Assembly: GCF_014649875.1 (NCBI RefSeq)
Contig: NZ_BMTW01000014.1
Coordinates: forward strand, 1-64,000
DNA length: 64,000 bases
Source: Streptomyces rubiginosohelvolus
GTDB taxonomy: Bacteria > Actinomycetota > Actinomycetes > Streptomycetales > Streptomycetaceae
Direction of reading: 5' to 3'
The notes beneath the pieces were generated by a model. The model ran no database searches, had not been told where the DNA came from, and was given only the letters and a program-made list of their open reading frames with translations. Shown here in pieces: positions 25,795 through 34,066 of the stretch; positions within the stretch are counted from its first letter, which is position 1, and the number at the start of each line of letters is the position of its first letter. A program made the translations under genes and the position numbers.

Positions 25795-26922
25795 TCAGGC
25801 CCGGTCGACGGCCGCCGCGTCCTCGTCCTCCGACGCCTCCTCTGCCTCGGCCTCGGCCCCCTCGTCCTCGTCCTCGGCCTTCTCCGGCTCACGCTCCGGG
25901 AGTTCGGCGGCCAGCGCCGCCGCGGCCTGCACCAGCGGCAGGGCCAGCAGCGCACCGCTGCCCTCGCCCACCGTCACCCCGTGGTCCAGCAGCGGGGTCA
26001 GCGCCATCCGGTCCAGCGCCTTCGACTGTGCGGGCTCCCCGCTGACCTGACCGGCCAGCCACCAGTCCGGCGCCCGGAACGCCGCCCGCTGCGCCACCAG
26101 CGCGCAGGCCGCCGAGACGACCCCGTCCAGGATCACCGGCATCCGGCGCACCGCACTCTGCAGCAGGAACCCCGTCATCGCCGCCAGGTCCGCCCCGCCC
26201 GAGGTGGCCAGCAGCTCCACCTGGTCGCCCAGCACCGGCCGTGCCCGGCGCAACGCGTCCCTGATCGCCGCGCACTTGCGCATCCACGCCAGGTCGTCGA
26301 TGCCCGCACCGCCGCGCCCGGTCACCACGGAGGCGTCCGTTCCGCAGAGCGCGGCGACCAGGGTGGCCGCGGCCGTTGTGCCGCCCACGCTGAGGTCGCC
26401 GAGCACCACCAGATCGGTGCCGGAGTCCGCCTCCTCGTCGGCGATCGCCATGCCGAGGCGGATCGCCTGCTCGGCCTCCTCCGCGGTCATCGCGTCCTCG
26501 ACGTCGATCCGCCCCGAACCCCGCCGCACCCGGTGCCGCACCACGGACTCGGGCAGCAGCTCCGGACCGCAGTCCAGGGAGACGTCCACGATCCGCGTCG
26601 GCACCGAGAACCGCCGGGCCAGCACCGCGACCGGGCTCGACCCGTCCAGGACCGCCCGCACCAGCTCGTACGCGCCGCCCGCAGGCCGGCCCGAGACGCC
26701 CAGCTCCGCCACCCCGTGGTCGCCGGCGAAGAGCACCAGGCGCGGCTGCTCGACGGCCCTGACCGGCACGGACTGCTGCGCGGCGCTGAGCCACTCGCCC
26801 AGTTCGTCCAGGCGCCCGAGCGCCCCCGGGGGGACGGTCAGCCGCTCGCGCCGCTCCTCGGCATCGCGCCGCACACCCCCGTCGGGGCGTTGGATCAGGT
26901 CGGAGAAGTCGTCCAGGTTCAC
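25795..26922 (-). CDS. cobT: Nicotinate-nucleotide--dimethylbenzimidazole phosphoribosyltransferase
   Basis: CobT makes alpha-ribazole phosphate from dimethylbenzimidazole for the lower ligand of cobalamin. The 375-residue protein shows LGRLDELGEWLSAAQ, FAGDHGVAELGVS, VVLGDLSVGGTTAAATLVAALCG, and the catalytic glutamate motif DHGVTVGEGSGALLALPL. The last 30 residues are almost entirely acidic or alanine (EREPEKAEDEDEGAEAEAEE), a low-complexity tail not needed for catalysis. It lies downstream of cobU on the same strand with 172 bases between, long enough for a separate promoter; no B12 riboswitch is visible there. Confidence 0.96.
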   Translation of the reverse strand: MNLDDFSDLIQRPDGGVRRDAEERRERLTVPPGALGRLDELGEWLSAAQQSVPVRAVEQPRLVLFAGDHGVAELGVSGRPAGGAYELVRAVLDGSSPVAVLARRFSVPTRIVDVSLDCGPELLPESVVRHRVRRGSGRIDVEDAMTAEEAEQAIRLGMAIADEEADSGTDLVVLGDLSVGGTTAAATLVAALCGTDASVVTGRGGAGIDDLAWMRKCAAIRDALRRARPVLGDQVELLATSGGADLAAMTGFLLQSAVRRMPVILDGVVSAACALVAQRAAFRAPDWWLAGQVSGEPAQSKALDRMALTPLLDHGVTVGEGSGALLALPLVQAAAALAAELPEREPEKAEDEDEGAEAEAEEASEDEDAAAVDRA

Positions 26923-27094
26923 GGAGGTCTGCCTCGCGGGTCGTCAGGTCGGATCCGGGTCGGGGGACCCAGCGGCGGGCCCCAGCGGGAACAGTACCGG
27001 TCGGCCCCGGAGAGGGGACGGGCCGCGAGCGGCGGAACCGGCACACCCCCCTCACCCCCGGTAGCCGAGGCCCAAGTGCTGGGTGCCGCCTCCC

Positions 27095-28297
27095 TCACCC
27101 CCGCAGCACCAGCACCTGCCCCGCCACCACCAGCAGCACCTGCTCGCACTCGGCCGCCACCGCCGCGTTCAGCCGCCCCAGCTCGTCCCGGAACCGCCGC
27201 CCCGCCGCCGTCGCCGGGACCACCCCCGACCCCACCTCGTTGGTCACCAGCACCACCGGCCGCAGGGTCCCGCGCACCGCGGCGACCAGCTCCGCGACCC
27301 GCTCCCGCAGCGCCGCCTCGCCACCGTCGTGCCACCGCTCGTCCTCCCAGGCCCCCACCCGGTCCATCGCGTCGGTCAGCCACAGCGAGAGGCAGTCGAT
27401 CAGCAGCGGCGGCCCGTCCGCCCCCAGCAGCTCCGTGAGCTCGCAGGTCTCCTCGGTCCGCCAGGCGCCCGGCCTGCGCTCCCGGTGCAGTCCGATCCGG
27501 GCCGCCCACTCCGGGTCCCCGTCGCGGCGGCCGCCGGTCGCCACGTACACCACCTCCGGGAACGTCTCCAGACGCTGCTCCGCCTCCAGCGACTTCCCCG
27601 ACCGCGCGCCCCCCGTCACCAGCACCCGGCGCGGCACGTCCGGCACCGCGTGGTACTCGCCCACCACCAGCGTCGTCCCGTCCGGTACCGCCCGCGCCCC
27701 GGCCGCCGCGAGCCGCCGCTCCAGCGCCGGGCCCGGTGGGGCGTCGTGGTCCAGGTGGACCGCGATCACCTCGGTCGTCGGGCCCACCGCGTCGGCCGCC
27801 CGCAGCCGGGCCACCGCGTCGGGGCGCCCGATCACATCGAGGACGACCATCTCGTACGGCGCCTCCACCCGCTCGGGCAGCCCGGAGGGGGCGGCCCCCG
27901 GCGGCAGGTACAGCAGCCGCTCGCCGTCCGGGGCGGTCACCTCGTACCCGGTCCCCGGGGCGTCCATCGCCACCGCCCGCACCCGGTGCCCGCTGATCAG
28001 CGTCAGGACCTGACCGTCCGGGACCCGCCCGGCGGGCGGCAGCAGGGCGGGCAGTTCGACGGCGGGCCCGTCGTGCGGGTGGGTCAGCAGCACCTGGCGG
28101 ACCGCGCCCAGCGAACGCCCCGCCCGGGCGGCGGCGAACATCGCGCCGGGGGTGAGGTCCAGCAGCAGCGCGTCGTCGACCAGCAACGCCGTCGCGGCCC
28201 GCGCCCACGGGCCGCGGGCGGAGGCGCAGACCGCACAGGGGCAGGAGGGGCGCGGCAGCCCGTCGGGGGCTCCGGTGCCGAGCAGTGTCAGTTCCAC
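27095..28297 (-). CDS. cobU: Fused metallo-beta-lactamase-like domain and CobU-type adenosylcobinamide kinase/guanylyltransferase
   Basis: This 400-residue protein has two parts. Residues 1-215 resemble PhnP/PqqB-type metallo-beta-lactamases: LLGTGAPDG near the start, a C-x-C-x-x-C site (Cys19, Cys21, Cys24) that binds a structural zinc in PhnP, and a HPHDG loop at 73-77 in place of the usual HxHxDH metal motif, so the catalytic site looks degenerate. Residues 220-400 are CobU, with the P-loop GGARSGKS at 229-236 and VTNEVGSGVVP, RRFRDELGRLN later. CobU phosphorylates adenosylcobinamide and transfers GMP to it, the step before CobS. A fusion of this size recurs in Streptomyces as I recall. 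Confidence 0.92.
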   Translation of the reverse strand: MELTLLGTGAPDGLPRPSCPCAVCASARGPWARAATALLVDDALLLDLTPGAMFAAARAGRSLGAVRQVLLTHPHDGPAVELPALLPPAGRVPDGQVLTLISGHRVRAVAMDAPGTGYEVTAPDGERLLYLPPGAAPSGLPERVEAPYEMVVLDVIGRPDAVARLRAADAVGPTTEVIAVHLDHDAPPGPALERRLAAAGARAVPDGTTLVVGEYHAVPDVPRRVLVTGGARSGKSLEAEQRLETFPEVVYVATGGRRDGDPEWAARIGLHRERRPGAWRTEETCELTELLGADGPPLLIDCLSLWLTDAMDRVGAWEDERWHDGGEAALRERVAELVAAVRGTLRPVVLVTNEVGSGVVPATAAGRRFRDELGRLNAAVAAECEQVLLVVAGQVLVLRG

Positions 28298-28375
28298 ACC
28301 TTGATCCTCCCGTGTCCCCGCTCAGGCCGCCCGCCCGGCTAGGCTTCGGGCAGCAACGTGACCCAGGAGGCGGAC

Positions 28376-28585
28376 ATGGCGTGGACGTGGCGGTTCGAGA
28401 AGTCCGACGGTACGGAGACGGAGCCGGCGCTGCAGCCGGAGGAGTTCACCACCCAGGGCGACGCGGAGTCCTGGATCGGTGAGTACTGGAAAGAGCTCCT
28501 GGAGGGCGGTGCCGCACAGGTGACGCTCTTCGAGGACACCACCAAGATCTACGGCCCGATGAGCCTGCAGGCCGACGGCGCCTGA
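28376..28585 (+). CDS. Conserved small protein (69 aa)
   Basis: AGGAGGCGGAC immediately before ATG 28376 is an excellent ribosome binding site and fixes the start. The 69-residue acidic protein begins MAWTWRFEKSDGTE and has WIGEYWKELLEGGAAQVTLFED in the middle, a compact alpha/beta pattern with no signal peptide or cysteines. I recall it as a conserved actinobacterial protein of unknown function. It is divergent from cobU, with only 78 bases between starts, and is followed by a strong hairpin. Confidence 0.87.
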   Translation: MAWTWRFEKSDGTETEPALQPEEFTTQGDAESWIGEYWKELLEGGAAQVTLFEDTTKIYGPMSLQADGA

Positions 28586-28595
28586 CGCCCGGCAC

Positions 28596-28638
28596 CCGGG
28601 AAGGGGCGGTACGGGAGACCCGTACCGCCCCTTCCCGG
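28596..28638. terminator. 20-bp perfect-stem bidirectional terminator
   Basis: Arms 28596-28615 and 28619-28638 are fully complementary with a three-base AGA loop. The hairpin lies between the small protein gene and the convergent protease gene, 21 bases from the latter's stop. Confidence 0.92.
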
Positions 28639-28659
28639 CTCCGGCCCGGTTCCGGGGGA

Positions 28660-29748
28660 TCAGATCTCCCCGAGCGTGACCTCCGCCGTCCGGCTGTCGC
28701 CGTCCCGTGTGTACGTCACGGTCACCTTCCCGCCCGGCTTCTCGCCCGCCAGCGCCTCGGAGAGCGAGGTGATCGTCGTGACCTCGGTGTCCCCGATCTT
28801 CGTGATGGTGTCCCCGGGCCGCAGCCCCGCGTCGGCCGCCGCGCCGCCCCGATCCACACTGACCAGCGCCACCCCGGCGGGGCGGTAGTTGTCATCGACG
28901 ACCGTGCGGCCGGTGATGTTCAGCGCCGCCCGGCCCGAGTCGGTGACCTTGCCGTCCTTGATGATCTGGTCGGCGACCGTCCGCACCATCGAGACGGGGA
29001 TCGCGAAGCCGATGCCCGGCGCCGCGCTGTCGCCCATCTGCGGGTCGGTCGCGGCCAGGGTCGGAATGCCGATCACCTGGCTGTCGAGGTTCACGAGCGC
29101 ACCGCCGCTGTTGCCCGGGTTGATCGCCGCGGACGTCTGCACCATGTTGGCGATCGTCGCGCCCGTGCCACCGCCCGACCGGCTCTCGCTCACCGTCCGG
29201 CCGAGCGCGGACACGATGCCCTGGGTGACACTGCTGGACAGGCCCAGCGGCGAGCCCATCGCCAGGACGATCTGCCCGACCTCGACCTTCTCCGCGTCGC
29301 CGAACTTCGCGGCCCGCAGCCCGTCCGGCACCTCGTCGAGCTTGATCACCGCCAGGTCCTGCTCCGGGTAGGAGGAGACCAGCGAGGCGTTCAGCACCGC
29401 CTCCCCGGTGGCGACGCTGACCTTGAACGTCTTCTCGTCACCGACCACATGGGCATTGGTGACGATGTGCCCCTTGTCGTCGTACACGATCCCGGAGCCG
29501 AGCCCCTCCGAGGCGTCGATCTGCACCACCGAAGGCAGCACGTCGTTGATGACGTCCTGGTAGGCGTTCTCCAGATCGTCGGGGGCACGCTTCACCGCAC
29601 CCTGCGCCGTACCCGACGCAGCGGCCTCGGGGGCCGGGGCCGCCGGACTCGCACCGGAACAGCCGCCCGCCAGGGCGATGGCACAGACGGCCGCGGATAG
29701 GGGGAGCAGCAGCCTGCGCGCCCGGCTGCGGGAGGGGTGAGAGTCCAT
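28660..29748 (-). CDS. Lipoprotein HtrA-like serine protease with PDZ domain
   Basis: The 362-residue protein starts at ATG 29748 with a basic n-region, a hydrophobic h-region and the lipobox LAGGC, so it should be lipid-anchored outside the membrane. The protease domain has the catalytic triad: His in NAHVVGD, Asp in QDLAVIKLDE, Ser in NPGNSGGALVN. A PDZ domain follows (AGLRPGDTITKIGDTEV). Such proteases degrade misfolded extracytoplasmic proteins. A long in-frame extension exists upstream but would place the signal peptide internally. It is 70 bases downstream of the methyltransferase gene. Confidence 0.95.
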   Translation of the reverse strand: MDSHPSRSRARRLLLPLSAAVCAIALAGGCSGASPAAPAPEAAASGTAQGAVKRAPDDLENAYQDVINDVLPSVVQIDASEGLGSGIVYDDKGHIVTNAHVVGDEKTFKVSVATGEAVLNASLVSSYPEQDLAVIKLDEVPDGLRAAKFGDAEKVEVGQIVLAMGSPLGLSSSVTQGIVSALGRTVSESRSGGGTGATIANMVQTSAAINPGNSGGALVNLDSQVIGIPTLAATDPQMGDSAAPGIGFAIPVSMVRTVADQIIKDGKVTDSGRAALNITGRTVVDDNYRPAGVALVSVDRGGAAADAGLRPGDTITKIGDTEVTTITSLSEALAGEKPGGKVTVTYTRDGDSRTAEVTLGEI

Positions 29749-29818
29749 ATCCGGAGTCTCGTGCCGGGCCCGTTCGGGTGCCCGTACTGATGGGCCGAAC
29801 GGGCCCGCCGGCCACCGG

Positions 29819-30613
29819 CTAGCCGCGCACCCCGCACAGATGCAGCAGCGCCGCCACACCCCGGTACGGGTCGGTCCGCCCGGCCCGGTCCTCCAGGGTC
29901 AGGACCCGCTCCAGCTCCTCGGCCGGCAGCTCCACGTCGTTGCCGACGTTGTCCGTGAAGACCCGCACCCCGTACCAGGCGTGCAGCGGCGCGGCGATCC
30001 CGGCGAGCGTGGCCCGCAGGGCGTCGAGCCGGTCGGCACGCACGGTGAGGCCGAGGCGGTTGGTGTACGCGGCGGTGTCGAAGGCGGTCAGGGCCGCGCC
30101 GAAGTCACCGGCGAGCCCCGGGCGCATCGCGAGCGCGTCCGCGTTCCGTACGAGCAGGGAGAGCAGACCGCCCGGTGCCAGCATCCGGGCGAGCCCGGCC
30201 AGCATCGGGTCCGGCTCCTCGACGTACATCAGGACGCCGTGGCACAGCACCACGTCGAAGCTGCCGGGCAGGAAGTGCACACCGGTGTCCCGGCCGTCGC
30301 CCTCGATGAGCCGGACCCGCTCCCGGATGCCCTCCGGCTCGCTCGCCAGGGCCGCCCGGGCCGAGGCCAGCATCTCCGCGTCCGACTCCAGACCGGTCAC
30401 CGAGTGACCGGCCCGCGCGAGGCGCAGAGCCTGGGTGCCCTGGCCCGTGCCGACGTCCAGAACGCGCAGCCGACGGCCCACCGGGAACCGTCCGGCTATC
30501 TGCTCGTCCAGCTGCCGGGCGACCAGCTCCTGGCGGACCGTGTTGCGTACGCCGCCGAGACCCGCCAGCCACGCCGAGGAGACCCCGGTGAAGCCGGAGG
30601 CATCCGTGCTCAG
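29819..30613 (-). CDS. SAM-dependent methyltransferase (class I), apparent CTG start
   Basis: The 264-residue protein has a Rossmann SAM-binding motif (LRVLDVGTGQGTQALRLA), the following acidic residue in VTGLESDAEML, and motif IV/post-motif (FDVVLCHGVLMYVEEPDPML, then LAPGGLLSLLVRN). It resembles CmoA/tRNA- or small-molecule methyltransferases but its substrate is unknown. The homologous beginning (STDASGFTGVSSAW) follows a CTG at 30613 whose last two bases belong to the stop codon of the upstream DUF3043 gene (CTGA). No ATG, GTG or TTG lies nearby in frame at the family start, and GGAGAG stands five bases upstream. Confidence 0.88.
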   Translation of the reverse strand: MSTDASGFTGVSSAWLAGLGGVRNTVRQELVARQLDEQIAGRFPVGRRLRVLDVGTGQGTQALRLARAGHSVTGLESDAEMLASARAALASEPEGIRERVRLIEGDGRDTGVHFLPGSFDVVLCHGVLMYVEEPDPMLAGLARMLAPGGLLSLLVRNADALAMRPGLAGDFGAALTAFDTAAYTNRLGLTVRADRLDALRATLAGIAAPLHAWYGVRVFTDNVGNDVELPAEELERVLTLEDRAGRTDPYRGVAALLHLCGVRG

Positions 30614-31209
30614 GGCCGCTCTCCGCGCTTGACCTGCGGCTTCGGCAGCCGCAGTCGGCGCATCTGGAGCGTGCGCATCAGGCCGTACGCCACGGCTCCG
30701 CGCTTCGGGGTGTCCGGGAAGCGCTCGCGGAGCTGCTTCTTCAGGCGCATCGACAGACCGATCGAGTCGATCACGATCAGGATGATCACACCGAGCCACA
30801 GCAGCAGCGAGATGCTCTGGATGTTCTGCACCTGGATCACGCTGAGGATCAGGATGATCACGGCGAGCGGCAGGAACCACTCGGCGATGCAGAAGCGCGA
30901 GTCCACGTAGTCGCGGACGAAGCGCCGGACCGGGCCCTTGTCGCGGACCGGGAGATACCGCTCGTCGCCCGACGCGAGCGCCTCACGCTGGCGGGCCAGG
31001 TCGGCGCGGCGCGCTTCGCGCTGGCGCTTCATGGCCGCCTTGCGGTCGGCGGGCGCCGCGGACGCGGCACGACGCCGCTGCGTCTGGGCCTCGCTGCGCT
31101 TGGGGGTGGGGCGACCCTTGGGAGCCTGCGGGTCGCGGGGCTGCTGGGAGAGGTCCGCCGTCACCTTGTCGGTGGGGGCCTTCTCTGTCTTGGCACGGCT
31201 ACGGAACAC
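30610..31209 (-). CDS. DUF3043 family membrane protein
   Basis: From GTG 31209 the protein has 199 residues. The first half is cytoplasmic and strongly charged (RRRAASAAPADRKAAMKRQREARRADLARQ), followed by DERYLPVRDKGPVRRFVRDYVDSRF, a conserved DUF3043 motif. Two hydrophobic helices follow (FLPLAVIILILSVIQV and SISLLLWLGVIILIVIDSIGL) and a basic C-terminus. The family is actinobacterial with unknown function. Its stop overlaps the methyltransferase start (CTGA), suggesting translational coupling. Confidence 0.9.
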   Translation of the reverse strand: MFRSRAKTEKAPTDKVTADLSQQPRDPQAPKGRPTPKRSEAQTQRRRAASAAPADRKAAMKRQREARRADLARQREALASGDERYLPVRDKGPVRRFVRDYVDSRFCIAEWFLPLAVIILILSVIQVQNIQSISLLLWLGVIILIVIDSIGLSMRLKKQLRERFPDTPKRGAVAYGLMRTLQMRRLRLPKPQVKRGERP

Positions 31210-31538
31210 AAAACCCAAGGGTACGGGGTCGGCGCGCGGGCCCGGCGACCCGGGCGGGCACGATCCGGCAACGGACGGGGTGCCCACAAGGGCCCCGACC
31301 GGCCGATACGGGCGTTTACCGGCTGTTCCGAAGTCCGTCACGGGACGGTCCCGAAGTCCGTCGGGGACGACCCCGGGGCCTCACCTACACCCTGGGCGGG
31401 AGCGTTCACCGGGTGCAGTCGTCCTTGGGGAGGAGCACATCGGCGTCCGAACAGTGCGGTAATAGAGACAGGGCCCGTACTCTGGGTCCTATCGGGAGTG
31501 CTGGAGCTCAGTCCGTCAGAAGGGGGCGCGCGAAGCCC
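31210..31538. other. Divergent intergenic region between DUF3043 gene and pspA
   Basis: About 330 bases hold the promoters of both genes. A 12-bp direct repeat (CCGAAGTCCGTC at 31328-31339 and 31351-31362) with an intervening GACGG/CCGTC dyad is the clearest structure and could be a regulator site for pspA. TAATAG at 31461-31466 is a possible -10 element. Confidence 0.55.
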
Positions 31539-32336
31539 ATGAGCGGTGTCATGAAGCGTATGGGAATGATCTTCCGCGCGAAGGCAAACAAGGCCCTTGA
31601 CCGGGCCGAGGATCCGCGCGAGACCCTCGACTACTCGTACCAGAAGCAGCTGGAGCTGCTTCAGAAGGTGCGGCGCGGCGTCGCCGACGTGGCGACGTCC
31701 CGCAAGCGCCTGGAGCTGCAGCTGAACCAGCTGCAGGGCCAGTCGTCCAAGCTGGAGGACCAGGGCCGCAAGGCGCTGGCGCTGGGCCGCGAGGACCTGG
31801 CGCGCGAGGCGCTCTCACGGCGCGCCGCCCTCCAGCAGCAGGTCACCGACCTGGAGACGCAGCACACCACGCTGCAGGGTGAGGAGGAGAAGCTCACCCT
31901 CGCGGCGCAGCGTCTGCAGGCCAAGGTCGACGCCTTCCGCACGAAGAAGGAGACCATCAAGGCCACCTACACGGCGGCCCAGGCCCAGACCCGGATCGGC
32001 GAGGCCTTCTCCGGCATCTCCGAGGAGATGGGCGACGTCGGCCTCGCGATCCAGCGGGCCGAGGACAAGACGCAGCAGCTCCAGGCGCGGGCCGGCGCCA
32101 TCGACGAGCTGCTCGCCTCCGGCGCCCTGGACGACCCGACCGGCACGGCGAAGGACGACATCGCCGCCGAGCTGGACCGGATCTCCGGCGGCAGCGACGT
32201 GGAGCTGGAGCTGCAGCGCATGAAGGCTGAGCTGGCCGGCGGCTCCTCGTCCTCGCAGCAGGCCATCGAGGGTGGCGCCCAGGACGGTTCCCAGCAGTCG
32301 CAGCAGTCGTCCCCGCACAAGTTCGACAAGCAGTAA
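31539..32336 (+). CDS. pspA: PspA/IM30 family phage-shock protein
   Basis: PspA forms rods and scaffolds on the inner face of the membrane and protects against envelope stress. The 265-residue protein begins MSGVMKRMGMIFRAKANKALDRAEDP, the amphipathic membrane-binding helix, and is then almost wholly coiled-coil (for example LELQLNQLQGQSSKLEDQGRK and QQVTDLETQHTTLQGEEEKL). A serine/glutamine-rich C-terminal tail follows. AAGGGGGCGCG is about 10 bases before the ATG. It is followed after 10 bases by pspAA, likely in one transcript. Confidence 0.96.
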   Translation: MSGVMKRMGMIFRAKANKALDRAEDPRETLDYSYQKQLELLQKVRRGVADVATSRKRLELQLNQLQGQSSKLEDQGRKALALGREDLAREALSRRAALQQQVTDLETQHTTLQGEEEKLTLAAQRLQAKVDAFRTKKETIKATYTAAQAQTRIGEAFSGISEEMGDVGLAIQRAEDKTQQLQARAGAIDELLASGALDDPTGTAKDDIAAELDRISGGSDVELELQRMKAELAGGSSSSQQAIEGGAQDGSQQSQQSSPHKFDKQ

Positions 32337-32346
32337 GGGCAGCGTC

Positions 32347-32625
32347 ATGATCGTACGGATCATGGGGGAGGGCCAGGTCAAGCTGGCCGACAGTCACTTC
32401 GTCGAGCTGAACGAACTCGACGACGTCCTGCTCAAGGAGATGGAGAGCGGCGACGGCCCCGGCTTTCGCACCACCCTCCACGCACTCCTGGACAAGGTGC
32501 GCGAGCTCGGCACTCCGCTGCCGGACGACTCCCTGGAGCCGTCCGAGCTGATCCTGCCGGCGCCCGACGCCACCCTCGAAGACGTACGCGCCATGCTCAG
32601 CGACGACGGGCTCATCCCCAACTGA
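32347..32625 (+). CDS. pspAA: PspA-associated protein PspAA
   Basis: The 92-residue protein begins MIVRIMGEGQVKLADSHFVELNELDDVLL, the PspAA family signature, and is acidic with no membrane helix. PspAA partners regulate PspA assembly in actinobacteria. It starts 10 bases after pspA, and the following two-component genes are on the same strand but have their own start region. Confidence 0.92.
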   Translation: MIVRIMGEGQVKLADSHFVELNELDDVLLKEMESGDGPGFRTTLHALLDKVRELGTPLPDDSLEPSELILPAPDATLEDVRAMLSDDGLIPN

Positions 32626-32761
32626 CCCACAGTCCGCCCCTCAGCACCCAGCACCCCCTGCCCCGCGTCCGGTCCGCCGGCCGCGGGGCAGCGGTGCTTC
32701 CGGCGGCTCCCGTCGGGGAAGGCTCACGCCGCCGAGGACCGGCCGCGTACCGTTGCTCGAC

Positions 32762-34066
32762 GTGACCACCCTCTCGTCCGGCTTCGCGCGCGCCCGCCGC
32801 TGGCTCCGGGAACATCCGCTCGCGTTCGACGCGACCCTGGCGTTCTGCACCCTCGTCGCGATGATCTGCAGCTCGTTCACCGACCCGGGCGACGGCCACG
32901 GGCCGCCCGCCTTCGGGGCCCGTACCCCCGAGCTGTTCAGCGTCCTCCTGATGACCCTCACCGCCGCGGCCCTCGTCCTGCGGCGCCGCCGCCCGATGCA
33001 GGTCCTCGCGGTCACCGCGGCGCTCGCGGCCGTCGAGTACGTCCTGATGGACCCGCCCGCCCCGGTGGTCATGAGCACCGTCATCGCCCTCTACACCGTC
33101 GCCTCGCGCACCGACCGCCCCACGACCTGGCGGGTCGGACTGCTGACCATGGGAGGGCTCACCGCCGCCGCGATGGTCTTCGGCTCGACCCCCTGGTACA
33201 GCCAGGAGAACTTCGGCGTCTTCGCCTGGACCGGTCTCGCCTCCGCCGCCGGGGACGCCGTACGCAGCAGGCGCGCGTTCGTCGACGCCATCCGGGAGCG
33301 GGCCGAGCGGGCCGAGCGCACCCGGGAGGAGGAGGCCCGCCGCCGGGTCGCCGAGGAGCGGCTGCGGATCGCCCGGGACCTCCACGACGTCGTCGCCCAC
33401 CACATCGCCCTGGTCAACGTCCAGGCCGGGGTCGCCGCCCACGTCATGGACAAGCGCCCGGACCAGGCCAAGGAGGCGCTCGCCCACGTCCGCGACGCCA
33501 GCCGCTCCGCCCTCAACGAGCTCCGGGTGACCGTCGGCCTCCTGCGCCAGCAGGGCGACCCCGAGGCGCCCACCGAACCGGCCCCCGGGCTCGCCGTCCT
33601 CGGCGAACTGGTCACCACCTTCCGCAACGCCGGGCTCCCCGTCGAGGTGGCCTGCGCCGACCGCGACCGGCTGCCCGCCGCCGTCGACCTCGCCGCCTAC
33701 CGGGTCATCCAGGAGGCCCTGACCAACGTCCGCAAGCACGCGGGCGCCGGGGCCAAGGCCGAGGTGAGCGTCGTACGGGTGGGCGCCACCGCCGAGGTCA
33801 CCGTGCTCGACAACGGCCGGGGGAGCGCCGGCCGGGGCCCCGGCACCGGACCGGCCGACGGCCCTCCGGCGGACGGCGACGGCCTGGACAGCGGCGGCCA
33901 CGGCCTGGTCGGCATGCGGGAACGCGTCACCGCCCTCGGCGGGGCCCTCACCGCGGGCCCTCGCTACGGCGGCGGCTTCCGGGTCCATGCGATCCTTCCG
34001 GTCGAGGCCCGCACGGGTGAACCGGAGCGGCCGGGCACAGCGGGCGGGACGGGGCTCCGCCGATGA
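32762..34066 (+). CDS. Sensor histidine kinase, NarL family
   Basis: From GTG 32762 (a TTG nine bases earlier is possible) the protein has 434 residues. Four to five hydrophobic segments fill residues 15-160, for example LAFDATLAFCTLVAMICSS and VMSTVIALYTVA. A HisKA_3 dimerisation helix carries the phospho-acceptor in ARDLHDVVAHHIALVNVQAG, and a HATPase domain shows the N-box NVRKHAG and G-boxes VLDNGRGS and GHGLVGMRERV. It phosphorylates the response regulator encoded immediately downstream, whose start overlaps its stop by four bases. Confidence 0.95.
   Translation: MTTLSSGFARARRWLREHPLAFDATLAFCTLVAMICSSFTDPGDGHGPPAFGARTPELFSVLLMTLTAAALVLRRRRPMQVLAVTAALAAVEYVLMDPPAPVVMSTVIALYTVASRTDRPTTWRVGLLTMGGLTAAAMVFGSTPWYSQENFGVFAWTGLASAAGDAVRSRRAFVDAIRERAERAERTREEEARRRVAEERLRIARDLHDVVAHHIALVNVQAGVAAHVMDKRPDQAKEALAHVRDASRSALNELRVTVGLLRQQGDPEAPTEPAPGLAVLGELVTTFRNAGLPVEVACADRDRLPAAVDLAAYRVIQEALTNVRKHAGAGAKAEVSVVRVGATAEVTVLDNGRGSAGRGPGTGPADGPPADGDGLDSGGHGLVGMRERVTALGGALTAGPRYGGGFRVHAILPVEARTGEPERPGTAGGTGLRR

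Noticed and set aside
26923..27094. Cobalamin riboswitch before cobT
   Set aside because: The gap is only 172 bases and no B12-box-like sequence is visible.
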